From assembly GCA_900544985.1 (NCBI GenBank), contig UQXK01000044.1, positions 1-14,153 of the forward strand: a DNA stretch of 14,153 bases. The letters are read 5' to 3'. Every line of letters starts with the position of its first letter. Position 1 is the first letter of the stretch. Source of the stretch: an uncultured Eubacteriales bacterium (GTDB lineage: Bacteria; Bacillota; Clostridia; Oscillospirales; CAG-272). Under the pieces are notes generated by a model. That model did not search any database. It was not told the origin of the DNA and was given only the letters and a program-made list of their open reading frames with translations. This document shows positions 7,553-14,102 of the stretch, piece after piece. A program made the position numbers and the translations under genes.

Positions 7553-8719
7553 ATGGAATATCATAGAATTTACGCTAAGATCGACCTTGACGCGATAGAG
7601 CACAACATAGATCTTGTAAAAGACAAAATAGGCAAAGAGACAAAGCTTCTTCTCGTCATAAAAGCGGACGCTTACGGTCACGGATCTGTTGAGCTTGCAA
7701 AAACTTTCAGCGAAAAAGCGGATTATTTTGCGGTCGCCGAAATGAACGAAGCAGTAGAGCTTCGCCATGCGGGAATAAAAAAGCCGATACTCATACTCGG
7801 CTACACTTCTCCGAGTCTTTTTAGAACGGCTCTGGAAAACGATATAACGCTTACCATGTTCCAGCCCGAAGCGATCGAAAAACTGTCAAAAGAAGCGATA
7901 AAAGCAGGAAAGACGGCAAAAATCCATTTTGCCGTGGATACGGGAATGTCGCGCATAGGCTTTGCCGTCACGGAAAAAAGCGCAGACGAAGCGGCAGAGG
8001 CGACAAAGCTCCCCGGAATCTTCGCAGAAGGAATATTCAGCCATTTCGCCACCGCCGACGGTGTGGACAAACGCCCGTCTATGGAACAGCGCGCGGAATA
8101 CGACAAATTCATTGCCATGCTCAAAGACAGAAATGTCGAAATCCCGATAAAACACATCAACAACAGCGCAGGAATATTGGAATTCGACAAATACTACGAT
8201 ATGGCGCGAGAGGGAATAATTCTCTACGGTCTCTATCCTTCCAAAGAAGTTGAAGAAGAATTGGGCGAGCGTTTTAAGCTCCGTCCCGCGATGGAGCTTA
8301 TCACTCACATTTCGCACATAAAAGAGCTTGAAGCAAACAGGGGTATAAGCTACGGATTTACATACGTAACCGATCACAAAATGAGAGTTGCGACGATTCC
8401 CGTAGGATATGCCGACGGATATCCGAGAGCGCTCTCAAACAAAGGCGAAGTTCTCATTCACGGAAAAAGATGCAAAATACTCGGAAGAGTGTGCATGGAC
8501 CAGATGATGGTCGACATAAGCGACGTTCCGGAGGCGAAAATAGAGGACAAAGTGGTTCTTGTAGGAAAAGACCAAAACGAATTTATTCCCGCAGAAGAGC
8601 TTGCCGACGCGGCATATTCTTTCAATTATGAATTTGTATGCGGTATCGCAAGAAGAGTTCCGCGAGTTTACTTCAAAAACGGAGAATACGTAAACACAAA
8701 ACTTCACCTCGATTTATAA
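7553..8719 (+). CDS. alr: Alanine racemase
   Basis: The predicted protein has 388 residues and is a complete fold-type III PLP alanine racemase interconverting L-Ala and D-Ala. The PLP lysine is K37 in VIKADAYGHG. The catalytic tyrosine of the other face is expected at Y267 in GISYGFTY. R134 (GMSRIG), R219 (AREGIILYG) and the CMDQMMVD block at 314-321 match known active-site positions. The ATG at 7553 is preferred because MEYHRIYAKIDLDAI is the normal N-terminus. Longer forms would overlap pxpA. It has no strong ribosome binding site and starts 14 bases after the pxpA stop, so translation may be coupled. Placed after 5-oxoprolinase and D-glutamate cyclase genes, it may serve D-amino acid turnover as well as cell wall synthesis. 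Confidence 0.94.
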   Translation: MEYHRIYAKIDLDAIEHNIDLVKDKIGKETKLLLVIKADAYGHGSVELAKTFSEKADYFAVAEMNEAVELRHAGIKKPILILGYTSPSLFRTALENDITLTMFQPEAIEKLSKEAIKAGKTAKIHFAVDTGMSRIGFAVTEKSADEAAEATKLPGIFAEGIFSHFATADGVDKRPSMEQRAEYDKFIAMLKDRNVEIPIKHINNSAGILEFDKYYDMAREGIILYGLYPSKEVEEELGERFKLRPAMELITHISHIKELEANRGISYGFTYVTDHKMRVATIPVGYADGYPRALSNKGEVLIHGKRCKILGRVCMDQMMVDISDVPEAKIEDKVVLVGKDQNEFIPAEELADAAYSFNYEFVCGIARRVPRVYFKNGEYVNTKLHLDL

Positions 8720-9028
8720 CACACCTTTCTTGTAAGAAAGGTGTGCCAAAGAACTTTACTAAGAAAATACCATTTTATTTTGGCGAAGCTTTTGAGATTC
8801 CAAAGGACTTTTCACGAAAAGTCCTTTTGGTCCAGGTTTGGGGCAGACGCCCCAACTGATAACGACCATACAAAAAAACGCGGCAATGCCGCGTTTTTTA
8901 TTTTTCATTATATGTCGGAACTGACGTTCCAAACTTTGCTTTAAGGGGCTTTTTGTAAAAAGCCCCTTAAAAATCCGCAAAAACTTCGCACCGACTACAC
9001 CACTTTATTTTGGAGAAGCTTTTGAGGT
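8720..9028 (+). repeat. Composite palindromic intergenic repeat, copy B
   Basis: This copy begins on the first base after the alr stop codon. The order is H1 (8720-8745, stem CACACCTTTCTT), the CCAAAGAAC box, the linker TTTTATTTTGGCGAAGCTTT (8773-8792), H5 (8800-8830), H4 (8838-8855), H3 terminator (8872-8899), a GGAAC/GTTCC hairpin (8917-8930) and H2 (8940-8971, perfect 15-bp stem). A truncated second unit follows (8981-9028), resembling the stretch between the CCAAAGAAC box and the linker. It is the inverted counterpart of copy A on the sequence, but has the same orientation relative to the gene upstream of it. Confidence 0.85.
8872..8899. terminator. Intrinsic terminator of the D-amino acid operon (H3 of copy B)
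   Basis: The stem ACGCGGC/GCCGCGT with loop AAT has an A run before it and six T after it. It lies about 150 bases past the alr stop codon and is the first hairpin there with a proper U-run. The symmetric A and T runs make it able to work in both directions. Confidence 0.82.
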
Positions 9029-9033
9029 TAATA

Positions 9034-9062
9034 TTGATTTTGATGTTTTTATATGGTAAAAT
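9034..9062 (+). promoter_or_regulatory. Candidate promoter of the EamA transporter gene
   Basis: TTGATT (9034-9039) and TAAAAT (9057-9062) are separated by 17 bases, with an extended -10 TGG directly upstream of TAAAAT. It starts only a few bases after repeat copy B ends and would give a 5' leader of about 75 bases. Confidence 0.6.
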
Positions 9063-9145
9063 TTTTTAGTTAAAGAAAATTTTCTAAACAAACCAAGCTT
9101 TTTCTACTAAAAATTCAGTCTTTGCATTTTCAAAAAGGAGATAAA

Positions 9146-10066
9146 ATGGCGAAAAACATTCGCGGCAGTATATTTTTGCTCGCCACCGCAATAATATGGG
9201 GATTTGCATTCGTCGCTCAAAGCGAAGGAATGGAAAATATAGGTCCGCTCACTTTCCAGGCATCGAGAATGACACTTGCCGCTCTGTTCTTATGTCCCAT
9301 GGCTATCATTTCAAGGGCAATAAGAAAAAGAAAAACACTTAAAGAAAACCCTGATAAATACACAAATAAACAAAATACAAAAAAGCTGTTTTTGACAGGC
9401 GCCGTATGCGGCGTGCTTCTCTTCCTTGCTTCCGCATTCCAGCAGACGGGCATACTTTATACGGGAGTAGGTCACGCAGGATTTATAACCGCTTCTTATA
9501 TACTTCTCGTACCGATATTCGAGCTTATCTTTTTCAAGAAAAGAGTTCCCGTAAAGATATGGTTCTGCGTCATCGCCGCACTTATAGGAATGTATCTCCT
9601 CTGCATGACGGAAGAGGGATTCCGTATGTCTTTCGGAGACTTACTCATCCTCATATGTGCCGTGCTGTTCTCTTTTCATATAATAGCGGTTGATAAGCTC
9701 GCATACAAATTCGACGGCATAGAAATTTCCGCGATACAGATGAGCGTTGCGGCTACACTTTCTTTAATATCGATGTTTATATTTGAAAAACCCGTATTTT
9801 CCGATATTATTTCTTCTTGGATACCGATAGTATACGCGGGAGTACTATCTTGCGGAGTAGCATACACATTTCAGATAATAGGACAAAAGTATACTTCCCC
9901 GGCAGCCGCCGCAATAATAATGAGTTTTGAATCCGTCTTTGCCGTCATAGGCGGAGCAATAATACTTTCAGAACGTCTTTCCATAGCGGAAATTGCGGGC
10001 TGTATATTCATGTTCGCGGCAATAATCGTATCGGAGCTTCCCGCAAAAACGTCAAAACAACGATAA
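9146..10066 (+). CDS. EamA/DMT-family transporter
   Basis: The predicted protein has 306 residues and is an integral membrane protein of the drug/metabolite transporter superfamily. About ten hydrophobic segments fall into two EamA repeats: residues roughly 6-145 opening with FLLATAIIWGFAFVAQ, and roughly 160-300 ending in IAGCIFMFAAIIVSEL. A lysine/arginine-rich cytosolic loop (RKRKTLKENPDKYTNKQNTK) separates two helices of the first half. The ATG at 9146 is chosen because AAGGAG lies five bases upstream, rather than a TTG at 9122. It appears to be transcribed alone, with its own promoter and terminator. The substrate cannot be predicted. Amino acid or metabolite export is common in this family, and a link to the operon upstream is only positional. 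Confidence 0.88.
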   Translation: MAKNIRGSIFLLATAIIWGFAFVAQSEGMENIGPLTFQASRMTLAALFLCPMAIISRAIRKRKTLKENPDKYTNKQNTKKLFLTGAVCGVLLFLASAFQQTGILYTGVGHAGFITASYILLVPIFELIFFKKRVPVKIWFCVIAALIGMYLLCMTEEGFRMSFGDLLILICAVLFSFHIIAVDKLAYKFDGIEISAIQMSVAATLSLISMFIFEKPVFSDIISSWIPIVYAGVLSCGVAYTFQIIGQKYTSPAAAAIIMSFESVFAVIGGAIILSERLSIAEIAGCIFMFAAIIVSELPAKTSKQR

Positions 10067-10145
10067 AAACAACAATCTCAAAAAACTCTTTTCCTAAAAT
10101 TCAGGATAAAAGAAAAAGCGCCTTTGCGGTTTATTTCATAGGATT

Positions 10146-10190
10146 AAAAAGCGAGGAAAGACATGGCTGTTCGTTCCTTGCTTTTTTATT
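10146..10190 (+). terminator. Intrinsic terminator after the EamA transporter gene
   Basis: The arm AAAAAGCGAGGAA pairs with TTCCTTGCTTTTT (one G-U pair) around a loop of about 15 bases and ends in a T run. Its right arm includes the TTGCTT used as -35 box by the next promoter. Confidence 0.72.
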
Positions 10191-10206
10191 TCGCCTTTGA
10201 TATAAT
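10178..10206 (+). promoter_or_regulatory. Promoter of the AT-rich YbaK-type gene
   Basis: TTGCTT (10178-10183) and a perfect TATAAT (10201-10206) are separated by 17 bases, and TG at 10198-10199 forms an extended -10. The start codon is 37 bases downstream of the -10 box. Confidence 0.75.
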
Positions 10207-10242
10207 GTTAATATATAAAGAGCAGTTTGGCGGAGGATTATT

Positions 10243-10710
10243 ATGTCGTTAGAAAAAGCAAAAGAATATTTGCAAAAATATGGTCTTGAAAAAAGAATTA
10301 TGGAATTTGACGTTTCATCAGCCACAGTTGAAGAAGCATCAAAAGCAATAAATTGCAAGCAAGAAGAAATAGCAAAAACATTATCTTTTATTGTAGACAA
10401 TACTCCTATCTTAATTGTAGTCTCAGGAGATTCTAAAATAGATAATAGTAAATTCAAAACAGAATTCCACACGAAAGCAAAAATGATTCCTTTCGACAGC
10501 GTCGAAGAATTGATAGGTCATGCAGTTGGAGGAGTATGTCCTTTCGGAATAAATAAAAATGTCGAAGTTTATTTGGACAATTCACTAAAAAGGTTTAATA
10601 TAATTTATCCTGCTTGCGGAAGCTCAAACAGTGCAGTTCGGTTGACATTGGAAGAATTGGAAAAAACATCTAACTACAAAAAATGGATTGACGTTTGCAA
10701 AGATTTATAA
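10243..10710 (+). CDS. YbaK/EbsC-type aminoacyl-tRNA deacylase
   Basis: The predicted protein has 155 residues and is a single-domain member of the YbaK/aminoacyl-tRNA deacylase superfamily, which hydrolyses mischarged tRNA in trans. The family lysine appears as K45 in EEIAKTLSFIV. The strand segment TPILIVVSGDSKID and the glycine-rich block AVGGVCPFG follow, and the C-terminal IIYPACGSSNSAVRLT is typical of the YbaK/EbsC branch rather than the YbaK Cys-tRNA(Pro) branch. It has a strong GGAGG site. Its codon use is clearly richer in A/T than its neighbours (GAA, AAA, TTG and ATT dominate), suggesting recent transfer. A distant relative lies at 13632-14102. Which mischarged tRNA it clears is unknown. 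Confidence 0.83.
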   Translation: MSLEKAKEYLQKYGLEKRIMEFDVSSATVEEASKAINCKQEEIAKTLSFIVDNTPILIVVSGDSKIDNSKFKTEFHTKAKMIPFDSVEELIGHAVGGVCPFGINKNVEVYLDNSLKRFNIIYPACGSSNSAVRLTLEELEKTSNYKKWIDVCKDL

Positions 10711-10773
10711 TATATAAATTTACCGTTATAACTGCGGAAAAATACAGCACACTATACTTCTAAAACGAATATT

Positions 10774-10992
10774 CGGAACGGCAGTTCCAACATATAATGA
10801 CGAAAAAATAAAAAGCACGGCATTGCCGTGCTTTTTTTGTATGGTCGTTGTCAGTTGGGGCTGTCCGCCCCAAACCCCAAACCAAAGGACTTTTCGAGAA
10901 AAGTCCTTTGGAATCTCAAAAGCTTTCGCCAAAATAAAATGATGTATTTGAGCGAAGTTCTTTGGCACACCTTTCTCCGAAAGAAAGGTGTG
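10774..10992 (-). repeat. Composite palindromic intergenic repeat, copy C
   Basis: Read on the minus strand from the membrane-protein gene end: H1 (10966-10992, stem CACACCTTTC), CCAAAGAACTTCGC box, linker (10912-10935), H5 (10882-10911, loop CGAG), H4 (10855-10873), H3 terminator (10810-10838, with a changed stem) and a GGAAC/GTTCC hairpin (10775-10788). H2 is missing. It lies between two convergent genes and could end both transcripts. Confidence 0.85.
10810..10838. terminator. Bidirectional terminator between convergent genes (H3 of copy C)
   Basis: The stem AAAAAGCACGGC/GCCGTGCTTTTT with loop ATT is followed by seven T. It can terminate the YbaK-type gene on the plus strand and the membrane-protein gene on the minus strand. 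Its stem differs from that of copies A and B on both arms, so pairing is kept. Confidence 0.82.
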
Positions 10993-11024
10993 GATTTTTC
11001 CGCGCTTTTTCTTTTATAACAGGA

Positions 11025-11651
11025 CTATCCTCTTACGAGTTTATACAGCTTATCGAAAAACGGAATATCGAAATGCTTGCCGTTTACAAAGAGATAAATA
11101 TAATTAAAAGCATAATCTGCGATGATCGCGACGAGTAAAACTATAAAAAGGATATTTGCCGTTTTTTCATCTATCCTTTTTACGGCATTAAATAACGGAG
11201 TAAACACAAACCTCATAAAAAGAGTTATGGCGCCTCCCCATGCAAGAGACGGAAGAGGGGCTATATACCCCAGAAAATTATTTCCCATTCCGTCATATGT
11301 CCAAAGCTCCAAATCAAATCCCTTGTCAAAGAAAACCGCAGTGATGAATTCTATCGCCGTCGCAATGAACATGGAAAACACAAAGTACATCACATATTTC
11401 AGTACCGTACTTCCGCGGAATTTCAATTTTCCGAATATTCTCATATCGGTAGGAGTTTTCAAAATAACATAAACAAGAATTACCGCAAATCCGTATATTG
11501 TGCAGAGCGGCAAAGTCAAAAAGCCTCTGTCATTTGGTCCGTAAACGAAAAATACAAAAACGGTTTCCCATATCCAGCCTATAAGAGATATGAGAACGCC
11601 TGTCAAAAAAAGATATTTCACATTGTTTTTCGTATTTGAAACTTTCGGCAT
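11025..11651 (-). CDS. CmpB-type putative ABC transporter permease (PF06541-like membrane protein)
   Basis: The predicted protein has 208 residues and several hydrophobic helices, roughly at 12-36, 52-66, 87-110, 140-165 and 180-203. The motifs GWIWET (25-30) and NDRGFLTLPLCTIYG (40-54) are those of the putative ABC-transporter type IV / CmpB family common in Clostridia. The name permease is historical. No ATPase or binding-protein gene lies nearby, so a transport role is not supported by context. GGAGG stands before the ATG. It seems to be expressed alone from the minus-strand promoter at 11827-11855, with repeat copy C beyond its stop codon. Confidence 0.78.
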   Translation of the reverse strand: MPKVSNTKNNVKYLFLTGVLISLIGWIWETVFVFFVYGPNDRGFLTLPLCTIYGFAVILVYVILKTPTDMRIFGKLKFRGSTVLKYVMYFVFSMFIATAIEFITAVFFDKGFDLELWTYDGMGNNFLGYIAPLPSLAWGGAITLFMRFVFTPLFNAVKRIDEKTANILFIVLLVAIIADYAFNYIYLFVNGKHFDIPFFDKLYKLVRG

Positions 11652-11673
11652 ATTACCTCCACAAAAATACTTG

Positions 11674-11706
11674 CCTTTCTTTCAGAGAAAGGTGAAACAA
11701 AGAACT
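11674..11706 (+). repeat. Repeat fragment D (H1 hairpin plus CAAAGAAC box)
   Basis: CCTTTCT/AGAAAGG around TTCAG is followed by a diverged copy of the CCAAAGAAC box. The other modules are absent. It lies in the 5' leader of the minus-strand membrane-protein gene, 23 bases before its start codon, and is not downstream of a plus-strand gene, unlike the other copies. Confidence 0.55.
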
Positions 11707-11800
11707 CTGTTAAAAACACAAAATATATTGTTTTATAATCAAACCTGACGATACGGCTATACCCGTTTTTATTACGGTTTGAATTTTGCAGTTTCATCAA

Positions 11801-11821
11801 TACAAATGCTTCGCATTTGTA
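11801..11821. repeat. Perfect 9-bp hairpin
   Basis: TACAAATGC and GCATTTGTA pair perfectly around a TTC loop. The hairpin lies right at the predicted transcription start of the minus-strand membrane-protein gene, so it would form the 5' end of that transcript. No U-run follows, so it is not a terminator. Confidence 0.6.
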
Positions 11822-11826
11822 GGGTT

Positions 11827-11855
11827 ATTTTACCACGATTCGGGCACAAAGTAAA
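11827..11855 (-). promoter_or_regulatory. Candidate promoter of the CmpB-type gene
   Basis: On the minus strand TTTACT (11855-11850) and TAAAAT (11832-11827) are 17 bases apart, with an extended -10 TGG, the same -10 arrangement as the candidate EamA promoter. The leader to the ATG at 11651 would be about 165 bases. Confidence 0.55.
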
Positions 11856-12041
11856 TATACAGTCTTTTCAAAACGTTCAGAAGAGCTTGCTTATCAAAAT
11901 TCCCGAAATCATTATTTACCTGAAAATCTCCGCATAAACGCCGTAAACAAATGATTTTCAGAGGAACAAAAAATCGCAATAATATTTTCCTCATAAAAAA
12001 CAAAAACGGATGAAATATCACCCTTTTTTTTATTATGTATT

Positions 12042-12260
12042 TTATTCTTCGCCTATATATTCGAATCTCTTAAAAGTTTTCCCGTCGCGTTCTACCGTCT
12101 CATTCCACATGGAAAGAGGACGCACCCATACACCGTGCTCGCCGTAATTTGCACGGTAAACGACCATATCTTCTAGCGTCTCCGAATTTTTTGCGACAAA
12201 AAGGACCTCATATATACCGCCCTTAAAATGACGGTAAAGTCCCAGTTTTATATTCTCCAT
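12042..12260 (-). CDS. DUF1653 family small protein
   Basis: The predicted protein has 72 residues and matches the DUF1653 family, a small soluble domain found as a single-domain protein in many Clostridia and other bacteria. The visible family pattern is GLYRHFKGGIYEVL (7-20), then VVYRANYGEHGVWVRPLSMW (33-52), and the RFEYIGEE end. GGAGG lies just before the ATG. It starts 21 bases after the FliB-like gene and is probably on the same transcript. The family has no established function. Confidence 0.88.
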   Translation of the reverse strand: MENIKLGLYRHFKGGIYEVLFVAKNSETLEDMVVYRANYGEHGVWVRPLSMWNETVERDGKTFKRFEYIGEE

Positions 12261-12281
12261 ATTTCCTCCGTTTTTGTAATA

Positions 12282-13406
12282 TCAAATACACATCAGTGCA
12301 AAAAGACGTTCTTCCGACATAAAACCGTGTCTTTTCAAAAAGACAGGCGCCGTGCTGTAAAAATCGCTGTGTTCCGCAAGTTTAAACACCTCTGTAACGG
12401 CGAAAATGAATTTTTCAATATCTCCGTCGTATGACGACATCACCGCCGTCAGCTTCATCAATGCATAAACTAGGATAAGTGCCGAAAACGCCTCGTCTCT
12501 GCTCTCCGAAAGTTCAACATACGGAAACTGCATATAAAACATATGGTTTTGAAGGATTTTTTCAAAATAAATATCCGCATCGGGAAAGAGCGAATAAAAT
12601 TTTTCTTCTGCATTTTTATATTTATCCGCCACATCTTTAACGGATATATACGAAAGCTCCATGTCCTCTTTTATTCCGAGTTTTAAAAGCGCATTTTCGC
12701 ACTCTTCGATAGCCCCGCTCTTTCTCGAAAGAGAAAATATTATATTCGCAATATCGATAATATCATTTCCCGCGATATCGACGGGGAGTTTTTCGATTTC
12801 AGGAGCGTTCTCTTTCGGTATTTCGGTGACGATCTTTCCCACAGTATCGAGCCTTATCGGAATAGACTCCAATCTGTCTGACATTTTTTCAATGCACCTG
12901 TTACGCATATCCCTTTTATATGAGGAATCGCACCTTGTATGTATTCCAACGCCGTCGGGGATATCCGCGGTGTATTCTCCGAATCTCATTTTTTCGGTGT
13001 CCGATATGATAAGCTCCACCGTTTTCTCACAGCTTAAAGAACAGGATATCTCGTTTTCCTCTCCAAGCTTTACAGAACGCGGATACATACGGCAAACTAT
13101 GGGAAGCACTTCTTCACCGCACGCACGCTGCAAAGAACAATATCCGTCTTCATCTATAAACGGACAATATCCGTCGTATTTTTCATTTATAAGTGCATAT
13201 CTCTCGTTTGTGGGATTATCGGCGATATAAAATGCGCTGTCCGCTTTGCGCCGAAGCTCTTTTTTCAAATTCATGCCTAGTATGCGGCAATATTCGGGGT
13301 AACTTAGAGATATCCCCCAGCCGCGGCAACAGGTATCGTGACAGTTCCCGCATTTACATGAAAAATTTTTATAATAATCGGGAGATATAAATTTTTCTTT
13401 CTTCGT
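12282..13406 (-). CDS. FliB-like flagellin lysine-N-methylase family protein with ACG at the expected start
   Basis: The Cys-rich family pattern is complete only if translation starts upstream of the first ATG (13274). Extending in frame to 13406 adds 44 residues containing DYYKNFSC, C19, C22 and DTCCRGWGIS (C26, C27). Further clusters are CPF at 81, C90, C96, CRMYPR (105-110), C122 and C126, fitting a metal- or Fe-S-binding protein of about 375 residues, the family's usual size. At 13406 the codon is ACG, eight bases after AGAGG and about 35 bases after a good promoter. No ATG, GTG or TTG exists between 13406 and 13274. Either ACG initiation, a start-loss mutation or a base-call error explains this. 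No flagellar gene is in view, so the methylated target is uncertain. DUF1653 lies immediately downstream. Confidence 0.75.
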   Translation of the reverse strand, partial: TKKEKFISPDYYKNFSCKCGNCHDTCCRGWGISLSYPEYCRILGMNLKKELRRKADSAFYIADNPTNERYALINEKYDGYCPFIDEDGYCSLQRACGEEVLPIVCRMYPRSVKLGEENEISCSLSCEKTVELIISDTEKMRFGEYTADIPDGVGIHTRCDSSYKRDMRNRCIEKMSDRLESIPIRLDTVGKIVTEIPKENAPEIEKLPVDIAGNDIIDIANIIFSLSRKSGAIEECENALLKLGIKEDMELSYISVKDVADKYKNAEEKFYSLFPDADIYFEKILQNHMFYMQFPYVELSESRDEAFSALILVYALMKLTAVMSSYDGDIEKFIFAVTEVFKLAEHSDFYSTAPVFLKRHGFMSEERLFALMCI

Positions 13407-13447
13407 ATAAAAGACCTCTTTTTTATGGATTTTAAAAATATGTGAAT

Positions 13448-13477
13448 ATTATATTTCCATAAAAAGGTAATTGTCAA
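13448..13477 (-). promoter_or_regulatory. Consensus promoter of the FliB-like/DUF1653 unit
   Basis: On the minus strand TTGACA (13477-13472) and TATAAT (13453-13448) are perfect boxes separated by 18 bases. The transcript would start near 13441, about 35 bases before the ACG codon at 13406. Confidence 0.85.
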
Positions 13478-13521
13478 GAGTTTTTTTCGCTTTTTCGTTT
13501 GAAATTTCAAAGTTTCTAATA

Positions 13522-13550
13522 TTGAAAAAATCATGCCGTTATGATATCAT
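13522..13550 (+). promoter_or_regulatory. Promoter of ybaK
   Basis: TTGAAA (13522-13527) and TATCAT (13545-13550) are 17 bases apart, with a TGA extended -10. It is divergent from the FliB-like promoter, with 44 bases between the two -35 boxes, so a shared regulator could reach both. Confidence 0.7.
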
Positions 13551-13631
13551 TGTAAGGTAATAAAAAATATTTATATACATTGCAGAATACTTTTTTATCT
13601 AAAAAATGATATTCATATATCGGAGGAAAAA

Positions 13632-14102
13632 ATGGGCGAAAAAACAAATGCGATGCGAAAGCTCGACAGCATGAAAGCGAATTACAAAGAACACTACTAC
13701 GTAGATACGGACGCTATTGCGGGAGTAGATATCGCAAGAGTGCTTAACGAAGACCCCGCAAGAGTTTTCAAGACGCTTGTAACGGTGGGAAAATCGTCTT
13801 CTCACTATGTATTCCTCGTTCCCGTTGCGGAAGAGCTTGATTTAAAGAAAGCCGCCCTTGCAGTCGGAGAAAAATCCGTGGAAATGGTAAAATCCAAAGA
13901 GCTTTTGCCGCTTACAGGATACATTCACGGCGGTTGCTCTCCCATCGGAATGAAAAAATTTTTCAGAACCGTTCTGCATAAGACCGCGGCGGATTTTTCC
14001 ACAATATTTTTCAGCGGCGGAAGAATAGGCTTTCAGGTGGAAATGTCTGCGGAAGAGCTTTCGAAAGTCATAAAATTCGACTACGCCGATCTTATAAGAT
14101 AA
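13632..14102 (+). CDS. ybaK: Cys-tRNA(Pro)/Cys-tRNA(Cys) deacylase YbaK
   Basis: The predicted protein has 156 residues, the normal YbaK length. YbaK hydrolyses Cys-tRNA(Pro) formed by mischarging prolyl-tRNA synthetase, acting in trans in the cytosol. The catalytic-site lysine is K47 in ARVFKTLVTVG. The diagnostic YbaK block GYIHGGCSPIGMKK spans 96-109, and the C-terminal RIGFQVEMSAEELSKVI is also typical. A strong CGGAGG site precedes the ATG. Its codon use agrees with most of the window, unlike the other deacylase-like gene at 10243-10710. Its stop codon is followed without any gap by hairpin H1 of repeat copy E. Confidence 0.92.
   Translation: MGEKTNAMRKLDSMKANYKEHYYVDTDAIAGVDIARVLNEDPARVFKTLVTVGKSSSHYVFLVPVAEELDLKKAALAVGEKSVEMVKSKELLPLTGYIHGGCSPIGMKKFFRTVLHKTAADFSTIFFSGGRIGFQVEMSAEELSKVIKFDYADLIR

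Larger units (their letters stand above)
11652..12041. other. Non-coding stretch of about 390 bases
   Basis: It holds the leader and promoter of the membrane-protein gene, the orphan repeat fragment D, a 9-bp hairpin at 11801-11821, and a 9-bp inverted repeat CTGAAAATC/GATTTTCAG on the minus strand. A 63-codon open frame at 11830-12021 (minus) lacks a ribosome site and overlaps the promoter, so I do not call it a gene. The left part of the stretch, next to DUF1653, shows no clear terminator. Confidence 0.5.

Noticed and set aside
11618..11800. Minus-strand open frame of 60 codons overlapping the start of the CmpB-type gene
   Set aside because: It runs through the repeat hairpin and the ribosome site of the real gene and has no family signal.
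11830..12021. Minus-strand open frame of 63 codons
   Set aside because: It has no ribosome binding site, no recognised motif, and overlaps the candidate promoter of the CmpB-type gene.
13304..13534. Minus-strand 76-codon open frame upstream of the FliB-like gene
   Set aside because: It begins upstream of the promoter and overlaps, in another frame, the segment that encodes the conserved Cys motif.
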